In this document: positions 45,873-54,502 of the stretch, piece by piece
Layout: every line of letters starts with the position of its first letter
Numbering within the stretch: position 1 is the stretch's first letter
Assembly (NCBI RefSeq): GCF_029714325.1
Contig: NZ_CP121666.1
Location: forward strand, 2,728,001-2,792,000
Direction of reading: 5' to 3'
Origin: Bradyrhizobium sp. CB1717
Lineage (GTDB): Bacteria; Pseudomonadota; Alphaproteobacteria; Rhizobiales; Xanthobacteraceae
DNA: 64,000 bases
Program-made: the position numbers and the translations under genes
The notes under the pieces: generated by a model
What the model was told of the DNA's origin: nothing
The model's input: only the letters and a program-made list of their open reading frames with translations
The model's database searches: none

Positions 45873-46255
45873 GCCTTCAGCCTCGGGACCATGCGCGCGA
45901 GGAACCGCCTGGCTCCCTCCGCCAGCACGATCAGCGGATTGCCGCGGTTCTCGATGTCGAGCTCAAAGATCTCGACAGGGAATACCAGGGCGCAGCGCGC
46001 CGGCGCGCTCTGGCGGTTGGCGAAGTCCACCGCCGAGCTCTTGAACAGGAACAGACCGCCGATGCGTCCATTCGCTTCGCGCGCCACCCAGAGGCCGGCG
46101 TGGTTGCGTCCAATGAAGAATGCGGGGATGGCGGCACTGACGACATCCGGATCGAGCGGCCTGAGCGCTGTCGCTTGCCTGGTGTCGGGGCGGCGACGCG
46201 AGGCCTGAAGGGCAATTGCGGCCATGGCGGCCTCTTCACACATCTGCAAGGTCAT
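45869..46255 (-). CDS. Small protein of the FIGRN..G.WVA family, copy 1
   Basis: A 128-residue protein of unknown function. AGGGAAG precedes the ATG at 46255; an internal ATG at 46225 with GAAGAGG is also possible. Core segment FFIGRNHAGLWVAREANGRIGGLF (about 47-70) is shared with the gene at 47936, showing that the two are paralogues. After it comes AVDFANRQ and a strand with VFPVEIFELDIENRG. Probably a small cytoplasmic domain. Coupled to two membrane microproteins downstream. Confidence 0.7.
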   Translation of the reverse strand: MTLQMCEEAAMAAIALQASRRRPDTRQATALRPLDPDVVSAAIPAFFIGRNHAGLWVAREANGRIGGLFLFKSSAVDFANRQSAPARCALVFPVEIFELDIENRGNPLIVLAEGARRFLARMVPRLKA

Positions 46256-46272
46256 AGGGGCTTCCCTGCGGG

Positions 46273-46461
46273 TCAGCCGTGCATGTGCCAGACATAGATT
46301 GCGGTCCTCAGCGCGATCAGCGCGGTGAGCACGCTCCCCATCGAGAGCAGCGTCAGTGCGCCGAGGGCGAAACCTCTAAGCTGGGCCTTGCGTGCCTCGG
46401 AGACGCGCGCCGGGCGCTCAGCCACGAAGGGGCGGTCAAGGCCATGTGTCAGGATCGACAT
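46273..46461 (-). CDS. Small membrane protein, 62 residues
   Basis: The ATG at 46461 is preceded by AAGGA at 8 bp. A charged N-terminal half (RPFVAERPARVSEARKAQL) is followed by one hydrophobic helix (ALGALTLLSMGSVLTALIAL) and a short aromatic tail. First gene of the unit that includes the three following small genes; the 19-bp motif at 46562 lies 101 bp upstream. No family recognised. Confidence 0.6.
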   Translation of the reverse strand: MSILTHGLDRPFVAERPARVSEARKAQLRGFALGALTLLSMGSVLTALIALRTAIYVWHMHG

Positions 46462-46561
46462 TTTCTCAGTCCTTATCCGGTGCGGCGAGACGGCCGCTCC
46501 GATCTGTCTCGTATGATGGCCATCGCTGGGTAGGATTGCGAGGTGACCGCCACAGTCGCCG

Positions 46562-46580
46562 TATAGGAAAGTCATAAAGG
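46562..46580 (-). promoter_or_regulatory. 19-bp motif, copy 1
   Basis: On the minus strand CCTTTATGACTTTCCTATA, ending 101 bp before the start at 46461. It shares 17 of 19 bases with the copy ahead of kdp. It overlaps the 3' end of the upstream gene (46572-46967). Confidence 0.65.
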
Positions 46581-46967
46581 CGCCGGCGGCCGCGCCGGCA
46601 GTCCTCTGAAGAGGTTCGGGTCGCGTTTCGGTTGCGGTTTGGATCGTGCTGGCTTCGATCGCGCGAGCCCGACGGCGGCGGCGAAGGCAAGCTGCAGCCG
46701 CGGCTCGTCGATCTGCTTGCAGAAACAGTCCAGGGTTACTTCCGCGTCCTGCGGCTGGCCGCAGATGGCGGCGCAGAGATGGGAGCTGGTGCGCCGGAAG
46801 AAGTGCAGCGAGTCCGCGCCGCTGCGCCGGCCGCCGAGACGGTCGAGCTCGGCCGCAAGCGCGGCAACGTTGACCCGGTCGGCCTCGCTTCGCGTCACGG
46901 CAAAGCGCAGCACTGCCAGCTGCCAGGCGCAGAGGAGCCTTTGATGGTCTTCGACTGATAGCTGCAT
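46572..46967 (-). CDS. Small protein, unknown function
   Basis: A 131-residue protein with a mostly helical N-terminal 90 residues (VEDHQRLLCAWQLAVLRFAVTRSEADRVNVAALAAELDRLG), three or four Cys residues between 66 and 85, and a basic Pro-rich C terminus. No motif I recognise. It follows the DapA-like gene by 26 bp, likely in the same transcript. No good Shine-Dalgarno is visible. Confidence 0.6.
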   Translation of the reverse strand: MQLSVEDHQRLLCAWQLAVLRFAVTRSEADRVNVAALAAELDRLGGRRSGADSLHFFRRTSSHLCAAICGQPQDAEVTLDCFCKQIDEPRLQLAFAAAVGLARSKPARSKPQPKRDPNLFRGLPARPPAPL

Positions 46968-46993
46968 GCGATATCCGAACGCCGAGCGAGGTG

Positions 46994-47911
46994 TCAGGCC
47001 CCGACGCTGTCGACCAGCTCCTCGTCAGCGATCGCGGCGAAGGCGCGCACCAGCTCCCGGTGCGCGGCCGCGTCCAGCGGCACGATCGGCAGCCTTGTGG
47101 CCGGCGACATCAGGCCCAGCACGCTCAGGGCGCTCTTGAGCGCGGCAGGGCTGTCCTGGGCGAGGCAGGTGATGAGTGGGGCAAGGCGCTTGTGCAGGTA
47201 ACGTGCCGACTGCAGGCGGCCTTGCCTGATCTGCGAGAAGATCATGCGGCACAGATCGGGCGCGATGTTGGAGACCTCCGAGATCGCGCCGTCGCCACCA
47301 CTCGCGATAGTGCCGAAGGCGGTGACGTCGTCGCCGGAGAGCAGGCGAAAGCCGGCCGGCAGCAGCCGGTTCAGGCGCATCGGGCGGGTGATGTCGCCAC
47401 TGCCATCGCGCAGGCCCACGAACCGGCGAGATTCGACGAGACGCAGCAGCGTTTCGTCGGCGAGCGGGCGCAGCGTGCGGGAGGGAACGTCGTGCAGGAT
47501 CACGGGCAGGCCGATGGCGTCGGCAATGGCGCGGAAATGCGCGAGCATCCCCTCCTGCATCGGCTTGTTGTAGGCGGGCACCACCGCCATGACGGCGTCG
47601 GCGCCGGCCGCCTCCGCACGCCGTGCGAGTGCGATGGCGTGGCTGGTGGCATTCGACACCGCGCCGGCGATGACCCGCACGCGGCCGCGGGCGACGTCGG
47701 CCGCGGTGCGGATGACGAGCTCCTGTTCGGCCGGGGAGAGCGTTGGCGCTTCTCCGGCCGTCTCGCAGACCACGATTGCGGGCACACCGGCTGCGGCCTG
47801 GCGCTCGCAGAGCGCGGCGAACGCCTCGACGTCGATCGCGTCAGCCGCGTCGAACGGCGTCGGCAGATCCGGAATGAAGCCGGTGAACCAGGCTGAGGGA
47901 GGGATGAACAT
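46994..47911 (-). CDS. DapA-like protein lacking Schiff-base lysine and catalytic tyrosine
   Basis: A 305-residue TIM-barrel protein of the dihydrodipicolinate synthase / N-acetylneuraminate lyase family. It aligns well over its whole length (AYNKPMQEGMLAHFRAIADA, LLSGDD, GGDGAISEVSN). The key residues are changed: the family GIKEATG with the Schiff-base Lys reads GLRDGSG (about residue 165), and ILYNVPSRT with the proton-relay Tyr reads ILHDVPSRT. The TTGE threonine pair reads ETAGE. Ordinary aldolase chemistry is therefore unlikely. It sits among small genes of unknown function. Confidence 0.82.
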   Translation of the reverse strand: MFIPPSAWFTGFIPDLPTPFDAADAIDVEAFAALCERQAAAGVPAIVVCETAGEAPTLSPAEQELVIRTAADVARGRVRVIAGAVSNATSHAIALARRAEAAGADAVMAVVPAYNKPMQEGMLAHFRAIADAIGLPVILHDVPSRTLRPLADETLLRLVESRRFVGLRDGSGDITRPMRLNRLLPAGFRLLSGDDVTAFGTIASGGDGAISEVSNIAPDLCRMIFSQIRQGRLQSARYLHKRLAPLITCLAQDSPAALKSALSVLGLMSPATRLPIVPLDAAAHRELVRAFAAIADEELVDSVGA

Positions 47912-47935
47912 GGTCTTTCGCCTGTTGGCGCCGGC

Positions 47936-48190
47936 TCAGGCGGCGCGCTGCGAGACGATGATGTCGGGGCGCTTGCCCATGTCGAGCTCGATCTCGCGCG
48001 GCAGCTCGACGATGGTCTCGGGATGCTGTCCGTTCTCGAACAGCGCGTATTTGACGGCCTGGGCGCGGCTGACGAACAGGCCGCCATAGAGGCCGTTCTG
48101 CTCCTGCGCGACCCATTGCCCCCTGCGATTGCGGCCGATGAAGACGATGGTCGAGGGGGAGCTGCACGAGGGAGGTTCGACGAGCTTCAT
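47936..48190 (-). CDS. Small protein of the FIGRN..G.WVA family, copy 2
   Basis: An 84-residue protein. AAGGA lies 10 bp before the ATG at 48190; an ATG at 48196 is too close to it. FIGRNRRGQWVAQEQNGLYGGLF followed by AVKYALFENG matches the core of the 46255 gene (FIGRN, G-x-WVA, NG, GGLF, AV-x-x-A). The closing strands are IVELPREIELDMGKRP. Function unknown. Precedes the DapA-like gene by 24 bp; motif copy 2 lies 107 bp upstream. Confidence 0.72.
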   Translation of the reverse strand: MKLVEPPSCSSPSTIVFIGRNRRGQWVAQEQNGLYGGLFVSRAQAVKYALFENGQHPETIVELPREIELDMGKRPDIIVSQRAA

Positions 48191-48296
48191 TGACATATTC
48201 CTTCCGATTGACAGCGGTGGCGGGCGCGAGCCCGCAACCGTTCGATCAATATCTGTTCAAGCGAATATGATTTCGAGTGAGGCGCTGCGGCGATCT

Positions 48297-48315
48297 CATA
48301 GGAAGCTCATAAAGC
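48297..48315 (-). promoter_or_regulatory. 19-bp motif, copy 2
   Basis: Minus strand GCTTTATGAGCTTCCTATG, 107 bp before the start at 48190. It matches the consensus except at the two ends. It lies in the short gap after the gene ending at 48323. Confidence 0.6.
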
Positions 48316-48322
48316 TTCCTGT

Positions 48323-48646
48323 TCAGCTTTGCGCGTTGACAAGATGAACCAGCGCGAACAGCGCGCCGAATGCTGCGCATTCGTCCCAATGATTGAGGAC
48401 GGCGCCAAACAGCTGCTCGCGCCGCAGGATCGCCACCGCGGCGCAGAGGATGATAGACATCCAGAGCAGGGTGACGAGGCTGCGGCCGAAGCCGATGCTG
48501 CCGAACGCTGCAAAGGCTCCGAGGAGGACGACGCGTACGGCAAAGCGCGCGATCACCCGCGCCGGACTCAGAGCCCGCGATGTGTTCGACGATTGCGGCA
48601 AGGCGCGAACCTGTCCGGCCGGCTCAGCTGAAGTTCTCGCAGACAA
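48323..48646 (-). CDS. Small membrane protein, unknown
   Basis: Up to 107 residues, with two or three hydrophobic helices (VVLLGAFAAFGSIGFG, LVTLLWMSIILCAAVAIL, AFGALFALVHLV). The start is unclear: a TTG at 48646 would overlap the upstream gene by 23 bp, and a GTG at 48556 would give 77 residues that hold all helices. No family recognised. Confidence 0.55.
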   Translation of the reverse strand: MSARTSAEPAGQVRALPQSSNTSRALSPARVIARFAVRVVLLGAFAAFGSIGFGRSLVTLLWMSIILCAAVAILRREQLFGAVLNHWDECAAFGALFALVHLVNAQS

Positions 48647-49088
48647 CCGGCTCGTAGAGCAAATCCGGGGCAGGGCGCACAGTGGGAACGCTTGGCCGCG
48701 ATACCTCTACGGCCAACGAATGCACCTCGATGAACGCCGACAGCAAAGCGAGCGAGAGGTCGGCATGGTGCGCCTCGACCGCCGCGTCCAGCCAGTCCGG
48801 CAATTCGCGCTCGCGCGAGAGCGCGCAGTGCCATTCGCCCTCGTCATAGGCGATGCGGCGGATCTGCCACAGCGGCAGCTCAAGCTCTATCAGCGCCAGC
48901 GCCGCATCGGTCCAGGCCTCCGCATCGATCAGGCGCATGACGCGCGCGGTGCGTTCGCTCTGGCCGAGCGACGGGAAGCGCCGGCAGGCTAGGATGATGT
49001 CGAGCATCAACGGCCGCGTCATGGTTTGCGTGTGACGAAGGCGCGCACTGAGTGATGGTGGATCGTTGTGTCGGAGAGCGGCGGTCAT
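48624..49088 (-). CDS. Conserved-looking protein of unknown function
   Basis: A 154-residue protein. GAGG precedes the ATG. The middle part is helical and acidic (RVMRLIDAEAWTDAALALIELELPLWQIRRIAYDEGEWHCALS, about 49-91), then LPDWLDAAVEAHHADLSLALLSAFIEV. No motif recognised. It heads a minus-strand unit; motif copy 3 lies 96 bp upstream. Confidence 0.65.
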   Translation of the reverse strand: MTAALRHNDPPSLSARLRHTQTMTRPLMLDIILACRRFPSLGQSERTARVMRLIDAEAWTDAALALIELELPLWQIRRIAYDEGEWHCALSRERELPDWLDAAVEAHHADLSLALLSAFIEVHSLAVEVSRPSVPTVRPAPDLLYEPVVCENFS

Positions 49089-49089
49089 G

Positions 49090-49197
49090 TCAGGCCTCCT
49101 GGAGTTGGGCGTCGGTCAGTCGGCCGGCCTCTCCAAGATGGCTGGAAGGGTGTTTGAAAACGAGATGGGGATCGGGCGAGAGATATAGGGATTTCAT
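49090..49197 (-). CDS. Possible 35-residue peptide upstream of the 154-residue gene
   Basis: A short frame beginning MKSLYLSPDPHLVFKHP and ending 1 bp before the next ATG, which would allow coupling. Its own ATG lies inside the 19-bp motif copy 3, and the ribosome site is weak, so it may equally be part of the promoter and leader. Low confidence. Confidence 0.3.
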   Translation of the reverse strand: MKSLYLSPDPHLVFKHPSSHLGEAGRLTDAQLQEA

Positions 49198-49202
49198 AAG
49201 TG
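49184..49202 (-). promoter_or_regulatory. 19-bp motif, copy 3
   Basis: Minus strand CACTTATGAAATCCCTATA, 96 bp before the start at 49088. It is the most divergent copy, but keeps CTTATGA and CCTATA at the same spacing. Confidence 0.5.
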
Positions 49203-49606
49203 CCCGGATTCTTCCCGATAGGACCGACAGATTCGCGGCGGCCGTCTCCGCCGAAGGTGGAGGCTTATGGCGGCAGGGCGTTTTGAAAAGACCTTGGCCG
49301 CCGCCTGCCGTACCAACGAGAAGCAGGAGCGTCGGTGGATTGCGTCGCTGCACGGCTTGCAAAGCGCGTGCTCCCAGAATGCGTTGTCGGTGTCACATGA
49401 TGGATGGCACGACGTGCCGGCCTTTATGAGATTCCTATAACGTCGCCATAGGCCTCACCTCGAAAACCTATGTGCACAATGGCACTTCAGCGCGGTGAAG
49501 TTCCCGGCCGGGAGAGACACGTGTTGCGTTCGCTTGCAGCAAGCGGCCTGCCGGGAATCCTGAGACAGGCAATGCCGGATATCGTCTCGTATTGAGGAGT
49601 ATCGCC
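49203..49606. other. 404-bp non-coding region before the kdp operon
   Basis: No convincing gene on either strand. It contains motif copy 4 (49421) and, directly after it, CCTAT-N9-ATAGG (49434-49452). It must hold promoters for the minus-strand unit and for kdp. No riboswitch was recognised. Confidence 0.6.
49421..49439 (+). promoter_or_regulatory. 19-bp motif, copy 4, ahead of kdp
   Basis: CCTTTATGAGATTCCTATA on the plus strand, 168 bp before the first kdp-region microprotein. It is almost identical to copy 1 on the minus strand and points toward kdp. Confidence 0.65.
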
Positions 49607-49690
49607 ATGATGGACATTTTGATGCTGGCGCTGGGCTTCGTCTTTTTCGCCCTTGCGATCGGCTACACCTATGCCTGCGAACGGCTGTGA
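49607..49690 (+). CDS. Membrane microprotein upstream of kdpF, 27 residues
   Basis: A short frame with TTGAGGAG upstream of its ATG. The product is one helix (DILMLALGFVFFALAIGYTYACE) ending RL. A comparable small gene ahead of kdpF is, as far as I recall, common in Rhizobiales. It would sit in the inner membrane and could belong to the Kdp complex or its regulation. Confidence 0.65.
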   Translation: MMDILMLALGFVFFALAIGYTYACERL

Positions 49691-49701
49691 CGGAGGGGAC
49701 A

Positions 49702-49791
49702 ATGATCTTCGATTATGCGCTCGCCGGCGCCGTCTCGTTCGGCCTCCTGGTCTATCTCACCTACGCGCTGTTGCGGCCGGAACGGTTCTGA
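49702..49791 (+). CDS. kdpF: KdpF, small subunit of the potassium-transporting ATPase
   Basis: A 29-residue single-helix peptide (FDYALAGAVSFGLLVYLTYALLRPERF) with GGAGGGG before the ATG. The L-x-YL-x-YALLRPE-x-F ending is the KdpF signature. KdpF stabilises the KdpABC complex. Two frames follow: a possible 34-residue one, then kdpA. Confidence 0.85.
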   Translation: MIFDYALAGAVSFGLLVYLTYALLRPERF

Positions 49792-49794
49792 GCC

Positions 49795-49899
49795 GTGTTG
49801 CTGCTTGCCGAATTGCTGCTGGCGGACGCCGCGCTCGTCGCCGGCCTGCTTGCGGTGCTCCTGCCGCTGTTGCGCCAGACACAAAGTCTGAAGGGTTAA
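49795..49899 (+). CDS. Possible hydrophobic microprotein between kdpF and kdpA
   Basis: A GTG-started 34-residue frame, Leu/Ala-rich ([25 protein letters not shown]), filling the kdpF-kdpA gap exactly. No ribosome-binding site is evident. Its tail contains the AAGGGT used as the kdpA site. It could be a real membrane peptide or just the leader. Confidence 0.3.
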   Translation: MLLLAELLLADAALVAGLLAVLLPLLRQTQSLKG

Positions 49900-49903
49900 T
49901 ACC

Positions 49904-51607
49904 ATGACCATGATCGGTTGGCTCCAGATCATTCTTTTCTGCCTCATCATCGTCGCGCTCACCAAGCCGCTCGGCGGCTACATGACACGCGTCTTCAACG
50001 GCGAGCGCACGTTCTTGTCGCCGGTGCTGCGCCCCATCGAGGCCGGCATCTACTGGATTTCCGGCGTCGACGAGAGGCGCGAGCAGCACTGGCTGACCTA
50101 TACGATCGCCATGCTGCTGTTCCATGTCGGCGGCTTCCTCATCATCTACGGCGTGATGCGGCTCCAGGCCGTACTGCCGTTCAATCCCGCCGGGCAAGGC
50201 GCGGTCGCGGAAGATCTCTCCTTCAACACCGCGATCTCCTTCATCACCAACACCAACTGGCAGAACTACGGCGGCGAAAGCACGATTTCCTATCTCGTGC
50301 AGATGCTGGGCCTGACGCACCAGAATTTCCTGTCGGCGGCCACCGGCATCGCGCTCGCAGTTGCCCTGATCCGCGGCTTCTCGCGCGCTTCGGTGCGCAC
50401 GGTCGGAAATTTCTGGGTCGACGTCACCCGCACCACGCTCTACGTGCTGCTGCCGATCTGCGTCGTCTACACGCTGTTCCTGGTCTGGCAAGGCATTCCG
50501 CAGACCCTCGGGCCATATGTCGAGGCGACGACGCTCGAAGGCGCCAAGCAGACCATCGCGGTCGGCCCGGTCGCCTCGCAGGTCGCAATCAAGATGCTCG
50601 GGACCAACGGCGGGGGCTTCTTCAATGCCAACGCCGCCCATCCCTTCGAGAACCCGACCGCGCTGTCGAACTTCGTGCAGATGCTGTCGATCTTCCTGAT
50701 CGGCGCTGGCCTCACCAACGTGTTCGGCCGCATGGTCGGCAACCAGCGCCAGGGCTGGGCGATCCTCGCCGTGATGGGCGTGCTGTTCGTCGCAGGCGTC
50801 GCCGTGACCTATTGGGCGGAAGCGAACGGCACCTCGACGCTCCACGCTTTGGGCCTGACTGGCGGCAACATGGAGGGCAAGGAGGTCCGCTTCGGCATCG
50901 TCGCCTCCTCGCTGTTCGCCGTGATCACGACGGCGGCGTCCTGCGGCGCGGTCAATGCCATGCATGACAGCTTCACAGCGCTCGGCGGCATGATCCCGCT
51001 GATCAATATGCAGCTCGGCGAGATCATCATCGGCGGCGTCGGCGCCGGCCTCTACGGCATGCTGCTGTTCGTCGTGCTCGCGATCTTCGTCGCGGGCCTG
51101 ATGGTCGGCCGCACGCCGGAATATGTCGGCAAGAAGATCGAGGCGCGCGAGGTCAAGATGGCGATGCTAGCGATCCTGGTGCTGCCGCTGATGTATCTCG
51201 GCTGGACCGCGGTCGGCGTGGTCTATCCGGCGGCGGTCGCCTCGATGGCGAATGCCGGCCCGCACGGCTTCACCGAGGTGCTGTACGCCTTCACCTCGGC
51301 GACCGGCAACAACGGCTCGGCCTTCGCGGGCCTCACCGGCAACACCTTCTTCTACAACCTCACGCTCGCATCGGCGATGTTCGTCGGCCGCTTCTTCATG
51401 ATCGTTCCGGCGATGGCGATTGCGGGCTCGCTCGCGGCCAAGAAGTCGGTTCCGCCGTCGGCCGGCACGTTCCCGACCACCGGCGGGCTGTTCGTCGGCC
51501 TCGTCGTCGGCGTGATCCTGATCATCGGCGGCCTCACCTTCTTCCCGGCGCTCGCGCTCGGCCCGATCGTCGAGCACCTCGCGATGAACGCCGGCCAAGT
51601 GTTCTGA
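49904..51607 (+). CDS. kdpA: Potassium-transporting ATPase subunit A
   Basis: A 567-residue channel-like subunit that selects and passes K+. Filter-type segments [20 protein letters not shown] (about 104-123) and [19 protein letters not shown] (about 233-251), plus [16 protein letters not shown] (about 463-478), are the repeated pore loops. Around ten membrane helices. AAGGGT lies upstream of the ATG. Confidence 0.95.
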   Translation: MTMIGWLQIILFCLIIVALTKPLGGYMTRVFNGERTFLSPVLRPIEAGIYWISGVDERREQHWLTYTIAMLLFHVGGFLIIYGVMRLQAVLPFNPAGQGAVAEDLSFNTAISFITNTNWQNYGGESTISYLVQMLGLTHQNFLSAATGIALAVALIRGFSRASVRTVGNFWVDVTRTTLYVLLPICVVYTLFLVWQGIPQTLGPYVEATTLEGAKQTIAVGPVASQVAIKMLGTNGGGFFNANAAHPFENPTALSNFVQMLSIFLIGAGLTNVFGRMVGNQRQGWAILAVMGVLFVAGVAVTYWAEANGTSTLHALGLTGGNMEGKEVRFGIVASSLFAVITTAASCGAVNAMHDSFTALGGMIPLINMQLGEIIIGGVGAGLYGMLLFVVLAIFVAGLMVGRTPEYVGKKIEAREVKMAMLAILVLPLMYLGWTAVGVVYPAAVASMANAGPHGFTEVLYAFTSATGNNGSAFAGLTGNTFFYNLTLASAMFVGRFFMIVPAMAIAGSLAAKKSVPPSAGTFPTTGGLFVGLVVGVILIIGGLTFFPALALGPIVEHLAMNAGQVF

Positions 51608-51631
51608 CTCTGATTGTCTGGAGTGACCTCC

Positions 51632-53746
<2,115 letters not shown>

Positions 53747-53748
53747 CG

Positions 53749-53837
53749 TCGTCATTGCGAGCGCAGCGAAGCAATCCAGAAATGTCTCACAGCCGACAGC
53801 CTGGATTGCCTCGTCGCTTCGCTCCTCGCAATGACGG
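53749..53837. repeat. Palindromic dispersed repeat, family A, copy 1
   Basis: CGTCATTGCGAGCGCAGCG-type arm at 53750 and its inverse ending CGCAATGACGG at 53837, each about 30 bp, around a short non-palindromic centre. It fills the kdpB-kdpC gap. The arms are close to those of the copy at 58032. Fits the REP/RPE-like extragenic palindromes seen in Bradyrhizobium. Confidence 0.75.
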
Positions 53838-53856
53838 GAGAAATTGGAGAAAACAC

Positions 53857-54462
53857 ATGCTCAGAGAAATCCGCCCCGCCATCGTCCTCCTGCTGGTGCT
53901 CACCGCCATCACAGGCCTGGCCTACCCGCTCGCGATGACGGCCATTGCCGGCGCGATCTTTCCGGCGCAGGCGCAAGGCAGCCTGATCGACCGCGACGGC
54001 AAGGTGGTCGGCTCCGCCCTGATCGGGCAGGAGTTCAAGGACGACAAATACTTCCACGGCCGCCCCTCGGCGACGCTGGCGCCCGACCCGAATGATTCGA
54101 CCAAGACGGTTTCGGCGCCCTACAACGCCGCCAGTTCGGGCGGCTCCAACCTCGGCCCGACCAGCAAGGCGCTGGCCGACCGGCTGAAGGAGGATGTGGA
54201 CAAGCTCAAGGCGGAAAATCCGAATGCTTCAGTGCCGGTCGATCTGGTCACCACGTCGGCCAGCGGCCTCGACCCCGACATCTCGCCGGAGGCCGCGGAA
54301 TTTCAGGTGCCGCGCGTCGCCAAGGCCCGGAATATGCCGCAGGACGCTGTGAAGCAGATCGTGGCTGCCAACGTCCAGGGTCGTTTGTTCGGCCTGCTGG
54401 GCGAACCGCGCGTTAACGTACTCGCGCTGAACCTCGCGCTGGATCGCGCTGTAGCCAAGTAG
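53857..54462 (+). CDS. kdpC: Potassium-transporting ATPase subunit C
   Basis: A 201-residue subunit that helps assemble KdpABC and raises ATP affinity. One N-terminal membrane helix ([25 protein letters not shown]), then [28 protein letters not shown], and [10 protein letters not shown], all family hallmarks. The ATG at 53857 follows TTGGAG; the upstream part of the frame is repeat sequence. Confidence 0.93.
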   Translation: MLREIRPAIVLLLVLTAITGLAYPLAMTAIAGAIFPAQAQGSLIDRDGKVVGSALIGQEFKDDKYFHGRPSATLAPDPNDSTKTVSAPYNAASSGGSNLGPTSKALADRLKEDVDKLKAENPNASVPVDLVTTSASGLDPDISPEAAEFQVPRVAKARNMPQDAVKQIVAANVQGRLFGLLGEPRVNVLALNLALDRAVAK

Positions 54463-54502
54463 CGGTCTAGGCTCGCGGTGCGCAGATGATTATATTGACA
54501 AC

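Noticed and set aside
49198..49362. Extending the small 49090 frame to 90 residues
   Set aside because: The added part lacks a ribosome site and reads as low-complexity translation of the non-coding region.
46562..49439. Treating the 19-bp motif as a sigma-54 or FNR/FixK site
   Set aside because: There is no TGGCAC-N5-TTGC and no TTGAT-N4-ATCAA pattern; the bases do not fit either class.
53749..53837. Transposon end or insertion sequence in kdp
   Set aside because: No transposase and no target duplication; the structure and second copy fit an extragenic palindrome.
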